Shown piece after piece: positions 16,119-26,237 of a stretch of DNA of 64,000 nt. Position 1 is the stretch's first letter. Each line of letters starts with the position of its first letter. A program made the position numbers and the translations under genes. The stretch comes from JAHBNG01 sp039028975 (lineage in GTDB: Bacteria > Chloroflexota > Anaerolineae > Caldilineales > Caldilineaceae). The DNA is taken from positions 1 to 64,000 of the forward strand of contig JBCCHB010000049.1 in NCBI GenBank assembly GCA_039028975.1, in the 5' to 3' direction. The notes beneath the pieces are model-generated. The model ran no database searches, was not told where the DNA came from, and worked only from the letters and a program-made list of their open reading frames with translations.

Positions 16119-17591
16119 ATGATTCACTCTAAACGTGGAATGGGTATTTTTAGCATTCTTTGGATAGGACAGGTCGTGTCCGTCATCGGCTCTAGCTTAA
16201 CGGGTTTCGCGCTAGGTGTTTGGGTCTATCAGCAGAGCGGCTCGATAACCCAGTTTACCCTAATTTCATTAGCGGCCATGGTGCCAGGTATTCTGGTCTC
16301 TCCCATTGCAGGCGCGCTGGTGGATCGTTGGAATCGGCGCTGGACTATGATTCTAAGCGACGCTTGCTCCGCACTGGTGACACTTTCGGTTTTCTTGCTG
16401 CTGCGTGCGAATCAGCTGGCTCTGTGGCATTTGGGTATTGCGGCGGCGCTTATTTCGATCTTCAACGCCTTTCAAATGCCGGCTTATCATGCCGCCACGA
16501 CTATGCTGGTTCCGAAGCAGCAATTAGGGAAAGCCAGTGGAATGACCCAAGCTGGCCAAGCGTTGGGTCAACTCGTGGCACCTGCCCTGGCCGGAGCATT
16601 ACTCGTCAATGTTCAGTTAGTCGGTGTTGTGCTGGTTGATTTTGCAACGTTCTTTGTAGCACTGATCACCATGTTCGCCATTCGTATTCCCGAAGTAGAT
16701 GATGCAAAGGCAGCCGTAGAAGCAGGTGCAGGTGCAAATGCAGAAGAGAGGGCAAGAGAAAGTACAGAAGAAAGCACAGATACGAAGACGTCTCTGTTTG
16801 GGGACATTCTCTTCGGCTGGCGCTATCTATATGAACGTCGAGGGCTTCTGGCATTGTTGGGATTCTTTGCTGTGGGAAGTTTCTTGGTCGGATTTGTTGG
16901 CATTCTCATTACGCCGCTGGTGCTTTCCTTTGAATCGGCCGATACGTTAGGGCTAATTATGACGATTGGTGGGCTTGGTATGCTAGTGGGCAGTATTGGC
17001 TTGGGTGCCTTTGATGGCTCTTCAAATCGAATCCGCTTGATTCTTGGCTTTGCCTTGGCTTCTAGTCTATTTGTGATGATGCTAGGCTCCTCTACTTGGC
17101 CCGTCCTTTTAACCATATCGGCCTTCTTCTATCTCTTCTGCTCAGCAATGATCAGCGGCAATAGTCGTGTGATTATGCAGAAGAAGGTTGCCCCAGAGGT
17201 CCAAGGCCGGGTCTTTGCGTTAGCTACCGCCGTTCCTCAAGCAACGACACCTCTGGCCTATCTACTAGCCGGCCCACTGGCTGATTATGTCTTTGAACCG
17301 CTGATGGCTGTAGACGGGCCGTTGGCCAATAGCGCGGGGCAGCTCATAGGGGTAGGCACAGGTCGCGGGATTGGATTACTCATGATATTGATAGGCATAC
17401 TCATGGTTCTTTTTGTTGCTATTGCCTACCGCAATCCACGATTACGCAATTTGGAAGAAGAATTGCCCGATGTCGAAATTTTTGAGGAACCATCTCAGCG
17501 CGGCGACGTGGAGCAGGTTGTGAAACCAGGCGTGGTTCTTGATGTAGAACGCCAGGGACCACAGCCAATGATACCAGTTGTTCCGAATTAG
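16119..17591 (+). CDS. MFS transporter, probable product exporter
   Basis: A 490-residue hydrophobic protein with about 11-12 membrane segments. The MFS motif A-like loop between segments 2 and 3 is visible (GALVDRWNRRW). It resembles the macrolide/multidrug proton antiporter group, where substrates leave the cytoplasm in exchange for protons. A hydrophilic acidic loop at residues 195-225 (Ala/Glu/Ser-rich, from a repetitive DNA stretch) lies between the two halves, as usual for the family. The gene begins 26 bp after the reductase NRPS, with AAGAGGAAA as ribosome site, so it is probably in the same transcript and exports or gives resistance to the PKS-NRPS product. Substrate is inferred only from position. 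Confidence 0.9.
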   Translation: MIHSKRGMGIFSILWIGQVVSVIGSSLTGFALGVWVYQQSGSITQFTLISLAAMVPGILVSPIAGALVDRWNRRWTMILSDACSALVTLSVFLLLRANQLALWHLGIAAALISIFNAFQMPAYHAATTMLVPKQQLGKASGMTQAGQALGQLVAPALAGALLVNVQLVGVVLVDFATFFVALITMFAIRIPEVDDAKAAVEAGAGANAEERARESTEESTDTKTSLFGDILFGWRYLYERRGLLALLGFFAVGSFLVGFVGILITPLVLSFESADTLGLIMTIGGLGMLVGSIGLGAFDGSSNRIRLILGFALASSLFVMMLGSSTWPVLLTISAFFYLFCSAMISGNSRVIMQKKVAPEVQGRVFALATAVPQATTPLAYLLAGPLADYVFEPLMAVDGPLANSAGQLIGVGTGRGIGLLMILIGILMVLFVAIAYRNPRLRNLEEELPDVEIFEEPSQRGDVEQVVKPGVVLDVERQGPQPMIPVVPN

Positions 17592-17723
17592 TTTTCCATG
17601 TTTAAGCAACACTATGTTTAAGCAATATTATGGAGAATGAAAAAATCCGCGTTCATCCATGTTCATCTGCGTCCGATTTTTCCGGGCAGCATCACTTCTC
17701 TGTATGTAAGGAAGATACGTATC

Positions 17724-20186
17724 ATGCAAATCAGTTCACGTTGGCACAAGGTGCTACATGATCTCTGGGAATATAAAGTACGAACATGGCTTGTGATTCT
17801 GTCGGTAGCCACAGCTATCTTTGCATTGGGTACAATTCAGCACCTGCAAACGGTCATACTGGGAGAAATGCAGCAGACCTATCAAGACGCCAATGCAGCC
17901 AATGCCATGATTTTTGCCAGCGGAATGGATGATGAACTGGTACAGGCGATACGCAAGTTACCCAATGTCACGGCGGCGGAAGGACGGAACTCACTCAAAA
18001 TCAATATCCAGATCTTGTCAGTTGATGGTCAGGTCGAGTGGAAACCATTAACCCTAACGGCTATTCCCAATTTTGCGGACATTCGAATCAATAAGCTGCT
18101 GCCCCATGACGAGACAGGCAGCACAACAGCCTTAGACAATCCTCTGGAAAATAAATCTGGCTTGCAATTACCCAAAGATGGTGAACTGATACTGGAACGC
18201 TCGTCATTAACAGGTGGAGGGCTAACGCCAGCAGATCTTCAGATTGGGGATAGCGTGGTGGTGGAAACGAGCACAAACCGACGGAAAACGTTGCAGGTTG
18301 TTGACCTAGTCTATGATCCCACAACTGTTCCTGCTGCGTTAATGGGCAACGCCATCGGCTATGTTACGCCAGAGACAATGGAATGGCTTGGGGGAGCGCC
18401 TGGCTATGGTCAGTTGAATCTGTCTTTTACCGGAAACACCAAAGACAGAGAAAATAATGTAGCCATTGCCAAAGAGGTGGAAAAGAAGATCCAAAAGAGC
18501 GGCCGCACTGTCTTTTATTCATTTGTGCCAGAACCCGAGCAACTGCCATTGCAAGATGTCTTTGAATCGTTGGGGGAGATGTTGGTCCCTCTTAGCGTGA
18601 TTATGCTCTTGTTGAGCGCCATTCTGGTTGTCAACATCATTTCGGCGCTCTTATCCCAACAGATCCGCCAGATCGGCGTGATGAAAGCCATCGGTGCTCG
18701 GACGAATCAAGTACTTGGCATGTATATCAGTACCGTGCTGATCTGTGGTCTATTGGCTTTCTTGGTGGCAGCGCCATTGAGTGCAGTTGTGGCGAACCTA
18801 ATCATTCATCAATTGGCCGAGTTGATCAACATTAGCGTCCCTAGATTTAGCCTGCCGCCTCAGGTACTCATTACAGAGGTGGCGCTCGCTGCCCTTGCTC
18901 CCTTGCTTGCCTCTCTTTACCCGCTCTGGAAAGGAACGCGCATTACCGTGCGTGAAGCCATGTCGGATTATGGCATTGGGAATCAAGCCTTGGGGAGTAC
19001 ATGGAGCGATCGGCTGTTGGGTCAGATTCGCGGGATTTCGCGCCCGCTGCTTATTTCTTTTCGTAACACATTTCGGCGGGGCGGGCGGTTAACGCTAACG
19101 CTCTTGGTTTTGATTCTGGGTGGGATCATCTTTATCACGGTTAGCAGCATACGCCTTTCCTTGTCCAACACGTTGGAAGATGCTCTGCAATATTGGCAAT
19201 TTGACATTAAGGTCGACTTTACCCGAGCGTATCGAATTTCAAACATTGAAGAGATCGCGGGAACCGTGCCCGGCGTGATCGATATCGAAAGCTGGGGCAT
19301 TCAAGAAGCGCGTCGCATCCGTACAGACGATACCGAGAGTGATAGCATTTCCATCTCAGCGCCTCCTGCTGATACCCAAATGATCAACCCACGTATTCTG
19401 GCTGGGCGTTGGCTGGTACCGGAGGATGAAAATGCGATTGTCATTAGTCAGAATGTGCTGAAGAATGAACCTGACCTTGAGATCGGGAGCCGAGTTACTT
19501 TACTCCTAAACAATCAGGAAACAATTTGGCGCGTCGTCGGTGTAACGCAAGTGATTGGTCAAGAGCAGAGTGCCTACATCAATTACCCTTACTTTTCCCA
19601 GACATTGGGTATGTCGCGCCAGGCAAGTAACGTTCAAATTACTGTGGCACAGACAGATACAGAAGATGTATTGGCGGTGGCCCAGCAGTTGAAAGCGGCT
19701 TTTGAAGAGAAGGACATACACGTCTCTTCCGTCCAAACCGTGTTGGAGCTACGCCAGCAAAATGAGTCTAGCTTTGATATCGTTGCTTCCATCCTATTTG
19801 TGATTAGCATTCTGATTGCCAGCATTGGGGCATTGGGATTGATGGGGACTATGAGCATAAATGTTCTAGAGCGGACGAGAGAAGTCGGTGTCATGCGTTC
19901 CATTGGGGCAACGACACAGGATATCTTGCGCATTATTCTCAGTGAAGGGGTGGTGATTGGAAGCGTTAGCTGGTTAGTGGCAGCAATTCTGGCTTATCCA
20001 GCCGGGGCTTGGTTAAGCAACACAGTCGGTATGACGCTCTTCCAGACCCCACTTAGCTATATATTTGCCATACGCGGGCTCATTGCTTGGCTGGCCATTG
20101 TGATCATTCTGTCTATCGTCGCCAGCTTTCTACCGGCATGGAATGCATCACGCCTAACGGTCCGTGAGGTGTTGGCATATGAATAA
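17724..20186 (+). CDS. FtsX/MacB-like ABC transporter permease
   Basis: About 820 residues with two FtsX-type permease units. A first membrane helix near the N-terminus precedes a large extracytoplasmic domain, three helices and a short middle section; then comes a second single helix, a second external domain and three more helices. The conserved phrases IGVMKAIGA and VGVMRSIGAT precede helices in each half. This is the architecture of mechanotransmission permeases (MacB, LolE, YbbP types), which need a separate ATPase; none is in the window. The frame is open to an ATG at 17637, but I start at 17724, where AAGGAAG lies 9 bp upstream and the protein begins with the typical short cytoplasmic segment. 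The extra 29 codons look like intergenic sequence. It could act with the HlyD-like gene downstream. Confidence 0.9.
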   Translation: MQISSRWHKVLHDLWEYKVRTWLVILSVATAIFALGTIQHLQTVILGEMQQTYQDANAANAMIFASGMDDELVQAIRKLPNVTAAEGRNSLKINIQILSVDGQVEWKPLTLTAIPNFADIRINKLLPHDETGSTTALDNPLENKSGLQLPKDGELILERSSLTGGGLTPADLQIGDSVVVETSTNRRKTLQVVDLVYDPTTVPAALMGNAIGYVTPETMEWLGGAPGYGQLNLSFTGNTKDRENNVAIAKEVEKKIQKSGRTVFYSFVPEPEQLPLQDVFESLGEMLVPLSVIMLLLSAILVVNIISALLSQQIRQIGVMKAIGARTNQVLGMYISTVLICGLLAFLVAAPLSAVVANLIIHQLAELINISVPRFSLPPQVLITEVALAALAPLLASLYPLWKGTRITVREAMSDYGIGNQALGSTWSDRLLGQIRGISRPLLISFRNTFRRGGRLTLTLLVLILGGIIFITVSSIRLSLSNTLEDALQYWQFDIKVDFTRAYRISNIEEIAGTVPGVIDIESWGIQEARRIRTDDTESDSISISAPPADTQMINPRILAGRWLVPEDENAIVISQNVLKNEPDLEIGSRVTLLLNNQETIWRVVGVTQVIGQEQSAYINYPYFSQTLGMSRQASNVQITVAQTDTEDVLAVAQQLKAAFEEKDIHVSSVQTVLELRQQNESSFDIVASILFVISILIASIGALGLMGTMSINVLERTREVGVMRSIGATTQDILRIILSEGVVIGSVSWLVAAILAYPAGAWLSNTVGMTLFQTPLSYIFAIRGLIAWLAIVIILSIVASFLPAWNASRLTVREVLAYE

Positions 20187-20211
20187 ATATGAACGTCTTC
20201 TATCAATTCTG

Positions 20212-20296
20212 GCAGTTCTGTAAAAGTCACACACAAGGGCAGAACCGCACGGGGCGTGCTACCTGAACGGGCTATGTGTGACTTTTACGCTACTGC
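20212..20296. mobile_element. 85-bp MITE-like element, copy 1
   Basis: It is identical over all 85 bp to 28284-28368. The ends form a 22-bp inverted repeat with three central mismatches (GCAGTnnnGTAAAAGTCACACA). It is flanked by a perfect 8-bp direct repeat, CAATTCTG, at 20204-20211 and 20297-20304, which is a target-site duplication. It carries no reading frame and would need a transposase in trans. It lies between the permease and the HlyD-like gene. Confidence 0.93.
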
Positions 20297-20432
20297 CAAT
20301 TCTGATAGTAAGTTGATGAATAGTGATAGAAATTTCAATTGATTTATACCTTTTCCACGTGTTACAGTCAGTTAACCTATTAAAAGTGATGTTAAGACTC
20401 TAGTGCATTGTTCGATAAGTTATACGACATTA

Positions 20433-20548
20433 AAAGGTTGTGTCGTAGGCGCTGTTTTCAACTGCGCAAGCGTGGCCACCCCTCATTTTCAAGAGAAGAG
20501 ACGGGATTTTCGATGCTTGTGCGGAGCCGTACCTACGATGGTTGTCTC
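20433..20548. repeat. Imperfect inverted-repeat structure
   Basis: GTCGTAGG and GCGCAAGC on the left are matched by GCTTGTGC and CCTACGAT on the right, with about 30 bp between the arms. Its size and form resemble a decayed MITE or a folded RNA leader; no second copy was seen. Confidence 0.45.
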
Positions 20549-20641
20549 TAAAGTTGAAAAACTTAGGATACAGTGAACTAGACATCATGATAAGTGCTCC
20601 CTGAATACGTGACGCCAAGATTAAACTAAGTGGTGAATAAA

Positions 20642-21955
20642 ATGAAACGTGTGAACCTAATTTTTTTTGTCATATGTCTGATGACCTTTTTTGGATACAC
20701 TGTATTTGCCCACCGGGAAAGTGACTCCGAACCGGGTTCAACCGCTGAGATTTTGCCCCCGAGCAAGGCGAATGGTGCCATCATCAGCGAGGCCGTTGTC
20801 GTCCCGATGCAGAGTGCATCGTTAAGTATGGCTGCAGCCGGTGTTGTTGGCGAAGTGCTTATTCAGGAGAATGATATTGTCACAGAGGGTCAACTCTTAA
20901 TCCGTCTGGAAGATTCCCAACAGCGTGCATCAATTGCCCAAGCGGAGGCCAAATTGCTTGGTGCACGGGCAAGGCTAGAGGAACTAATGGGGGGGAATCG
21001 CCCCCAGGAAATCGTAGCGGCTGAAGCAGCGCTAAATGCAGCCAAGGCCAACCTTTTGCAGCTTTCAGAAGGTGTATCAGCAGAAGATATGCGGATCGCA
21101 GAAGCGACATTAGCCGAGTCTCAACAGGTGCTTCAAGAATTAGATAAAGGGCCTAACGATGCAGAGATTATCGATGCTCAGGTTAGACTTAAAAATGCAG
21201 AGGCAGAATTACAGCGTGCCCAGTCCGCATACAATCAGGTAAAATGGCGCAATGATGTTGGTGCTTTACCAGAATCGGCAGCACTGCAAAAGGCCACAAA
21301 TGATTACGAAGCGGCCAAGGCAAATTATGATGTCGTTCTAAATGGTGCCAGTCAAACTGAGCGAGCGCAAGCCGTGGCAAATGTTCAGAAAGCGCAAGCA
21401 AATCTAGATAAGCTTTTGGCACCGCCCAGCGAAAATTCGATTGCGGCAGCCAGGGCAGAGGTGGCGCGGCTTCAAGCAGAGTTGGAATTGATCCAGGCAG
21501 GCTCCCGTGTAGAAAAAATTCAATCTGCAGCGTCGGAAGTCTTCGCCGCCGAGGCCGCGTTAGAAGAGGCCAAATCATCCCTGGCCAAGACCGAATTACG
21601 AGCACCGTTTGCAGGTACGATTGCTTCACTTGACCTAGCAGTGGGCGAGTATGTATCTCCGGGGCGAACCGTTCTACAATTGGCGGATTTTACTGAATGG
21701 TATTTGGAGACCGAAGATTTAACCGAAGTGAGTGTCGTTAATGTAAAAAGAGATACGCCCGTTACCGTTACCATGGATGCCATTCCCGACTTACAGTTGA
21801 CGGGTCACGTTGTCCGCATTAAACCACTAGGTGAAAACAAACAAGGGGATGTCATCTACACAGCCTTAGTCCAACTCGACGAGCAGGACGGCCGCCTCCG
21901 TTGGAATATGACGGCAGAAGTTCGTATCGGGGCTGACCCAAGCGAGCAAAACTAG
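20642..21955 (+). CDS. HlyD/RND-type periplasmic adaptor (membrane fusion protein)
   Basis: About 437 residues. An N-terminal signal or anchor helix (residues 4-22) precedes a biotinyl-lipoyl half-motif (GVVGEVLIQENDIVTEGQLL). A long Ala/Glu/Gln-rich coiled coil follows (about 90-310), then the second lipoyl half and barrel (LRAPFAGTIASLDLAVGEYV) and a C-terminal barrel domain. Such adaptors link an inner-membrane transporter to export across the envelope. In organisms without an outer membrane they are still found with MacB-like permeases. The start at ATG 20642 gives a clean signal peptide; a GTG at 20630 in the same frame is possible. It lies about 450 bp downstream of the FtsX-like permease and probably works with it. 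The gap holds an 85-bp mobile element, so co-transcription is uncertain. Confidence 0.9.
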   Translation: MKRVNLIFFVICLMTFFGYTVFAHRESDSEPGSTAEILPPSKANGAIISEAVVVPMQSASLSMAAAGVVGEVLIQENDIVTEGQLLIRLEDSQQRASIAQAEAKLLGARARLEELMGGNRPQEIVAAEAALNAAKANLLQLSEGVSAEDMRIAEATLAESQQVLQELDKGPNDAEIIDAQVRLKNAEAELQRAQSAYNQVKWRNDVGALPESAALQKATNDYEAAKANYDVVLNGASQTERAQAVANVQKAQANLDKLLAPPSENSIAAARAEVARLQAELELIQAGSRVEKIQSAASEVFAAEAALEEAKSSLAKTELRAPFAGTIASLDLAVGEYVSPGRTVLQLADFTEWYLETEDLTEVSVVNVKRDTPVTVTMDAIPDLQLTGHVVRIKPLGENKQGDVIYTALVQLDEQDGRLRWNMTAEVRIGADPSEQN

Positions 21956-22182
21956 GTATCGCCCTTTATAAACACCCATTTTGGCAGTAAATGGCAGTGT
22001 TTGTCGTAGACCTGGCAGCCGCCAAGCCGCTATGCTGTGGGTGAATCTGTCACAGATTCAACGATTCACAAATCATTTTAGGAACGAGAATAAAATAACG
22101 TGGTCATTCGACGGGATCCCCTTCCCCGAATGAATCATTCAAGTTATTTAGGGCTCATTCCTTAAGCAAAAGGATCTGAAAC

Positions 22183-22626
22183 ATGACAACAACTCACATA
22201 CCATCTGTAGAGTCTTCTATCCCGTCGGCTGGCAAATCGATTGTTAAACAAAGTAGCTTTCTCCGCCGTGTCGTGCAGGTTGATGCTGGCGTTATCACCC
22301 TTTTGGGCATCGAGCTTATCTTGGCCGCACAACCTGTGTCTGAATTCATGGGAGTTGGCCAACCCTCCCTCTACGTGATCTTGGGCATACTGGCCTTGCT
22401 CTATGATGGAGGACGATTTCTCTGGTCGTTGATGGGAAAGACAATTAATAAACGGCTGGTGCGCATTTCACTGATCGCCAATGCTGTTTGGGCAGTTGCC
22501 AGCATCCCCTTGTTGGTGGGTGAATTTATTCCCTTTTCTGACGCTGGTTGGTGGGCTATGGCATTTCTAGCCGATTGGGCGGTCGTCTTTGCTGTACTTC
22601 AGTGGATTGGCCTGCGAAGAAGTTAG
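22183..22626 (+). CDS. Small four-helix membrane protein of unknown function
   Basis: 147 residues. A polar N-terminus of about 30 residues is followed by four hydrophobic stretches (about 33-52, 62-82, 93-112 and 122-142), with a short charged C-terminus. No family was recognised. An AAAGGAT ribosome site precedes the ATG. It stands alone after the HlyD-like gene and converges with the prolyl oligopeptidase gene, 18 bp away. No motif suggests an enzymatic role. Confidence 0.7.
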   Translation: MTTTHIPSVESSIPSAGKSIVKQSSFLRRVVQVDAGVITLLGIELILAAQPVSEFMGVGQPSLYVILGILALLYDGGRFLWSLMGKTINKRLVRISLIANAVWAVASIPLLVGEFIPFSDAGWWAMAFLADWAVVFAVLQWIGLRRS

Positions 22627-22644
22627 GCGCTCCGGCGTCAATGT

Positions 22645-24759
22645 TCATCCCATTGGCTCCATCTTTAATGCGTCGATGAGGAAAGTCCAAATATCAGCGG
22701 ATTCTTCAATCAGCATAGAGGTAGGTTTTCCAGCCCCATGCCCGGCTCGGGTTGTAATCCGAATTAGGTTTGGGGCATCGCCCCTGGTCGCGTGCTGTAA
22801 TGCTGCTGCAAACTTAAAACTATGGGCTGGGAAGACTCGGTCATCATGATCGCCCGTGGTAATCAAGGTGGCTGGGTAAGCCATTCCCTGCGTAAGATTG
22901 TGATAAGGCGAGTAGGTCAACAGGTTGTGAAAGTCGCTTGGCTCATCTGGCGAACCGTAGTCTGATATCCACCCCCAACCTACAGTAAAGAGGTGAAAAC
23001 GCAACATATCAAGCACACCGACTGCTGCCCAACAAGCACCAAATAGATCGGGCCGCTGCGTCATACAGGCACCAACCAGCAGCCCACCATTAGAGCCACC
23101 ACCGATGGCAAGTTTGTCGGTGGTAGTCGCACCACACCGAATCAGATGTTCAGCAGCCGCAATGAAATCATCAAAAACGTTCTGTTTCTGTTCTTTGGTA
23201 CCATCCTTGTACCATTGTTTACCATACTCACCACCGCCTCGTAAGTTGGCCTGTACAAAAATTCCCCCCATCTCCATCCAAACTAGGTTTCGAGCTGAAA
23301 AGTTAGGCGTAAGCGGAATATTGAATCCGCCATATCCGTAGAGAAAGGTAGGCTGCGGCTGATTTCGATCGGTTCCTCTTTTATAAGAGAGGAACATGGG
23401 TACTTGGGTCCCATCTTTACTCTTGTAGAAGATCTGCTCTGTAATAAACTCACCGGGGTCGAAATCTACTTCGGGTTGATGAAAGAGGTGATTTTCGCCC
23501 GTTTCCACATTGACACGGTAGATCGCACCCGGCTGACTGAAGCTACTAAATTGAAAAAATGTTTCACGACATTCACGCTGACCATGGAAGCCCGAAACTG
23601 TACCAATGCCAGGAAGGTCCACAGAACGAATCGCCTGGCCATTGAGATCGTAAATTTCGACTCGGCTATGGGCATTGTGGAGATAGCGTACAACAAGCTG
23701 AGAGCCATTTAACAGAGACACCTGTTCTATAGTGTCACTGCACTCGGGCACAATGGTTCGCCACGCTTCTGATTGAGGGGTGTTAATATCAACAGCCACA
23801 ATCCGCCCTCGGGGTGCACTATGGTTTGTATGAATGTAGAACGTTGGCCCGTCATTACCCACCAGTGAATAAGCAGCATCAAATTGGTTGAAGAGTTCTA
23901 TCGTAAGAGCGCCAACAGCGTCTGAAGACTCTCTGTTAGCAGAATCAGCATTGGCCACGTCAGGGCTGGTTTGATGGAGATCCTGATAGAATAATCCATT
24001 CTCACGGCTCGTTCCTTCAGATGCTCGAATGATCAGGTAGCGACCATCCTCAGTTACATACCCGCTGAGATACCAATCCCGATGGTCAGGACGGTGATAG
24101 ATCAGAATATCGTCCGATTGAGGTGTCCCTTTACGGTGATAGTATATTTTTTGAAAAAAGTTAGCTGATTTATACTCTTCACCTTTGGGCGGTTTATCAA
24201 AGCGGCTGTAATAGAAGCCTTCTCCCTCCCGATCCCACCCGACAGACCAAGTCTTTGCCCACTCAATTTGCTCATCCAGATCACGGCCTGCCTTCACATC
24301 TCGGATGTGCCACTCCTGCCAGTCTGAGCCAGCAGTAGCTAACCCATAGGCCAAAAATTGCCCATCATCGCTCGGGCTATATCCAATGAGAGCGACTGTC
24401 CCATCGACAGACAGCTCATTAGGGTCAAGCAATACATTCGGTTTCCCATCTAATGAATCCATCCAGTAGAGTATATTTTGATTCTGTAAGCCATCATTGC
24501 GGGTAAAAAAGTAGCGGCCACTTCTTTCTTCCGGGATCCCCATTCGAGTATAATTCCATACCTCTTCCAAGCGTTCCCGAATCTGCTCGCGTAGTGGTAG
24601 TTTGGCCAAGTAGGAGTCGGTCAACTGGTTTTGTCGTTCAACCCAGCAACGAGTTTCATCTGTATCCAGATCTTCCAACCAGCGATATGGGTCTGCTACA
24701 TCAGTACCATGTAATGTTTCTACAAAATTATCTCGTCTGGAAACAGGATAGTTGAGCAT
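22645..24759 (-). CDS. Prolyl oligopeptidase family serine peptidase (S9A)
   Basis: 704 residues, normal length for the family. It cleaves short peptides after proline in the cytoplasm. An N-terminal region (1-70) leads into a seven-bladed propeller (about 75-410) that limits access, and then the alpha/beta-hydrolase domain. The catalytic triad is visible: Ser556 in GGGSNGGL, Asp in GDHDDRV and His in RAGHGAG. No signal peptide is present. The ATG has AAAGGATT upstream. It is transcribed toward the small membrane protein and appears monocistronic. Substrate is unknown; general peptide turnover is most likely. Confidence 0.95.
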   Translation of the reverse strand: MLNYPVSRRDNFVETLHGTDVADPYRWLEDLDTDETRCWVERQNQLTDSYLAKLPLREQIRERLEEVWNYTRMGIPEERSGRYFFTRNDGLQNQNILYWMDSLDGKPNVLLDPNELSVDGTVALIGYSPSDDGQFLAYGLATAGSDWQEWHIRDVKAGRDLDEQIEWAKTWSVGWDREGEGFYYSRFDKPPKGEEYKSANFFQKIYYHRKGTPQSDDILIYHRPDHRDWYLSGYVTEDGRYLIIRASEGTSRENGLFYQDLHQTSPDVANADSANRESSDAVGALTIELFNQFDAAYSLVGNDGPTFYIHTNHSAPRGRIVAVDINTPQSEAWRTIVPECSDTIEQVSLLNGSQLVVRYLHNAHSRVEIYDLNGQAIRSVDLPGIGTVSGFHGQRECRETFFQFSSFSQPGAIYRVNVETGENHLFHQPEVDFDPGEFITEQIFYKSKDGTQVPMFLSYKRGTDRNQPQPTFLYGYGGFNIPLTPNFSARNLVWMEMGGIFVQANLRGGGEYGKQWYKDGTKEQKQNVFDDFIAAAEHLIRCGATTTDKLAIGGGSNGGLLVGACMTQRPDLFGACWAAVGVLDMLRFHLFTVGWGWISDYGSPDEPSDFHNLLTYSPYHNLTQGMAYPATLITTGDHDDRVFPAHSFKFAAALQHATRGDAPNLIRITTRAGHGAGKPTSMLIEESADIWTFLIDALKMEPMG

Positions 24760-24837
24760 GGAGTAATCCTTTGACTGGGAAGTTTGTGTATCTGCAACAT
24801 ATTGGTTTTGTAGCAGATCCAGGGGGCATTGATAAAA

Positions 24838-24935
24838 AAGCCTTCAGCTAATCAGTCGTCAGCTAGGTCGGAGCGACCACTGCGTGAGCAGCCAGAATTT
24901 GACCAAATTTCCTGGTTGTTCTTTATACTTTTCTA
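24838..24935. repeat. Dispersed repeat (TCAGCTAGGTCG family), copy 1
   Basis: About 95 bp resembling 56310-56405: both share the order TCAGC...TCAGCTAGGTCG...CCACTGCGTGA...CAGAATTTG. Divergence suggests an old element. A partial TCATTCTG-type repeat follows at 24975-25022. Confidence 0.6.
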
Positions 24936-25037
24936 TGCCAGAACAAATTTGAGCCAATATCAGTAGCTTGCGACGTCAGTGGGAGATTCTTCGGTTCCTC
25001 AGAATGACGCTGCGATCTACTGAATATAGCCGGTGCA

Positions 25038-26228
25038 TTATTGCTCACCAGCCCGCGAACGCAAGAATAATTCCTCAGGTTTCCATAGAGCGTAGCGACC
25101 ACTGCCAAATTGAATGACCCAACAGAGTGCAAGCAAAAAAAGTACGGTCAATGGTTGAAGACCAACGGTTAGCAATTCCGTCAGAGCAACCGCAAGGAGA
25201 AGAATCGCAGAGACTCGCCCCAGATAGCCTACTACAAAGGCTATCAAAAAAAGCGGAGCACTATAAAGTAGGCTTAGCCAAAATCCGCGGACAATGGGTA
25301 CCTGGATCTGCTCAAGGAGTCCATTCCATGAGTGCATATCAGGCCATTCACGCCACAAAAGCCATCCACAGATTCCCGCGCCAAGGAGGCGGCAGAGAAC
25401 TGGTCCCCAGTCAGCAATGATTGCTCTAGCCCAACGATGGAGAGCTACGTAGCCTAACGTACCAGGACGAAGCTGCCCACTAACCACAAGCCAATCTCGG
25501 CCAAAGCTGGCAGCTAAAGGGATAGAGAAGAGGATACAAGCGATTGTTGTTGCCGGAGGAGCGAGAATTGGCCAAAGAATGACGGAGATAAAACCCATTT
25601 GGATCCCCGCGATAATGCGTCGATTGTTACTTGGCATCATCTCGTAGACAGGCAGCCCAAACTGTTGGCGTACCCAAATACCAAAAATGAAGAGTTGACG
25701 CCCGAATCCAAGTACCAAGTACCAAATAGGAAGCTGCCGATAGTAGATCCCGACGGCAATGGCAACCAAGAGCCCCAAGCCATCAAACTCCATATCAAGC
25801 AGTTCACCCAACAGCGTACTGTGGTTGGTAATCCGCGCTACGTACCCATCTAAATAGTCAAGTAAGCTGGAAAGTAAGTAGAGAAGAGAGGGAATCCAAG
25901 CGAGTCCAGATTGAGGCTCAGGTATAAAGAGAAAACCGGCTAAAAGTGAAATCAACAGCCCGCGCGTAAGGGTGATGGTATTACCATACCCTAAGGTCGG
26001 TAAGATGGCTTGCTCATGCCGACGATAGTTTCTATCCAACCCCCACCATAAAATGCCTAAATGTATTGTAAGCCCCAACAAGCCACCTGTAAGCCAGCGT
26101 ATACCGTAGTTAGCATACTGACTCGTAAACAAGAGTTGGGAACTGCTCATTAGCACGACTAAGTGTAGCAAACACACGACTAACCAGCGTAGCCTTAAAT
26201 TACCTAATGGAGAGAGCTTATCGAGCAT
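25038..26228 (-). CDS. CDP-alcohol phosphatidyltransferase family membrane protein
   Basis: 396 residues with about ten membrane helices. The family signature D-x2-D-G-x2-A-R-x8-G-x3-D-x3-D is complete (DYLDGYVAR ... GELLDMEFD, about residues 122-146). These aspartates bind the metal and the CDP-activated lipid, and the enzyme swaps CMP for an alcohol such as glycerol phosphate, inositol phosphate or serine. The protein is longer than a plain phosphatidyltransferase (about 200 residues), with additional C-terminal helices that may be a second integral domain. It begins 9 bp after the stop of the secreted DUF11 protein and is probably co-transcribed with it. The alcohol acceptor cannot be told from the sequence. 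Confidence 0.88.
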   Translation of the reverse strand: MLDKLSPLGNLRLRWLVVCLLHLVVLMSSSQLLFTSQYANYGIRWLTGGLLGLTIHLGILWWGLDRNYRRHEQAILPTLGYGNTITLTRGLLISLLAGFLFIPEPQSGLAWIPSLLYLLSSLLDYLDGYVARITNHSTLLGELLDMEFDGLGLLVAIAVGIYYRQLPIWYLVLGFGRQLFIFGIWVRQQFGLPVYEMMPSNNRRIIAGIQMGFISVILWPILAPPATTIACILFSIPLAASFGRDWLVVSGQLRPGTLGYVALHRWARAIIADWGPVLCRLLGAGICGWLLWREWPDMHSWNGLLEQIQVPIVRGFWLSLLYSAPLFLIAFVVGYLGRVSAILLLAVALTELLTVGLQPLTVLFLLALCWVIQFGSGRYALWKPEELFLRSRAGEQ

Positions 26229-26237
26229 TCAAGATCG

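Noticed and set aside
23557..23576. TGTTTCACG-like text considered as a parS site
   Set aside because: It lacks the palindromic right half and lies within the oligopeptidase gene.
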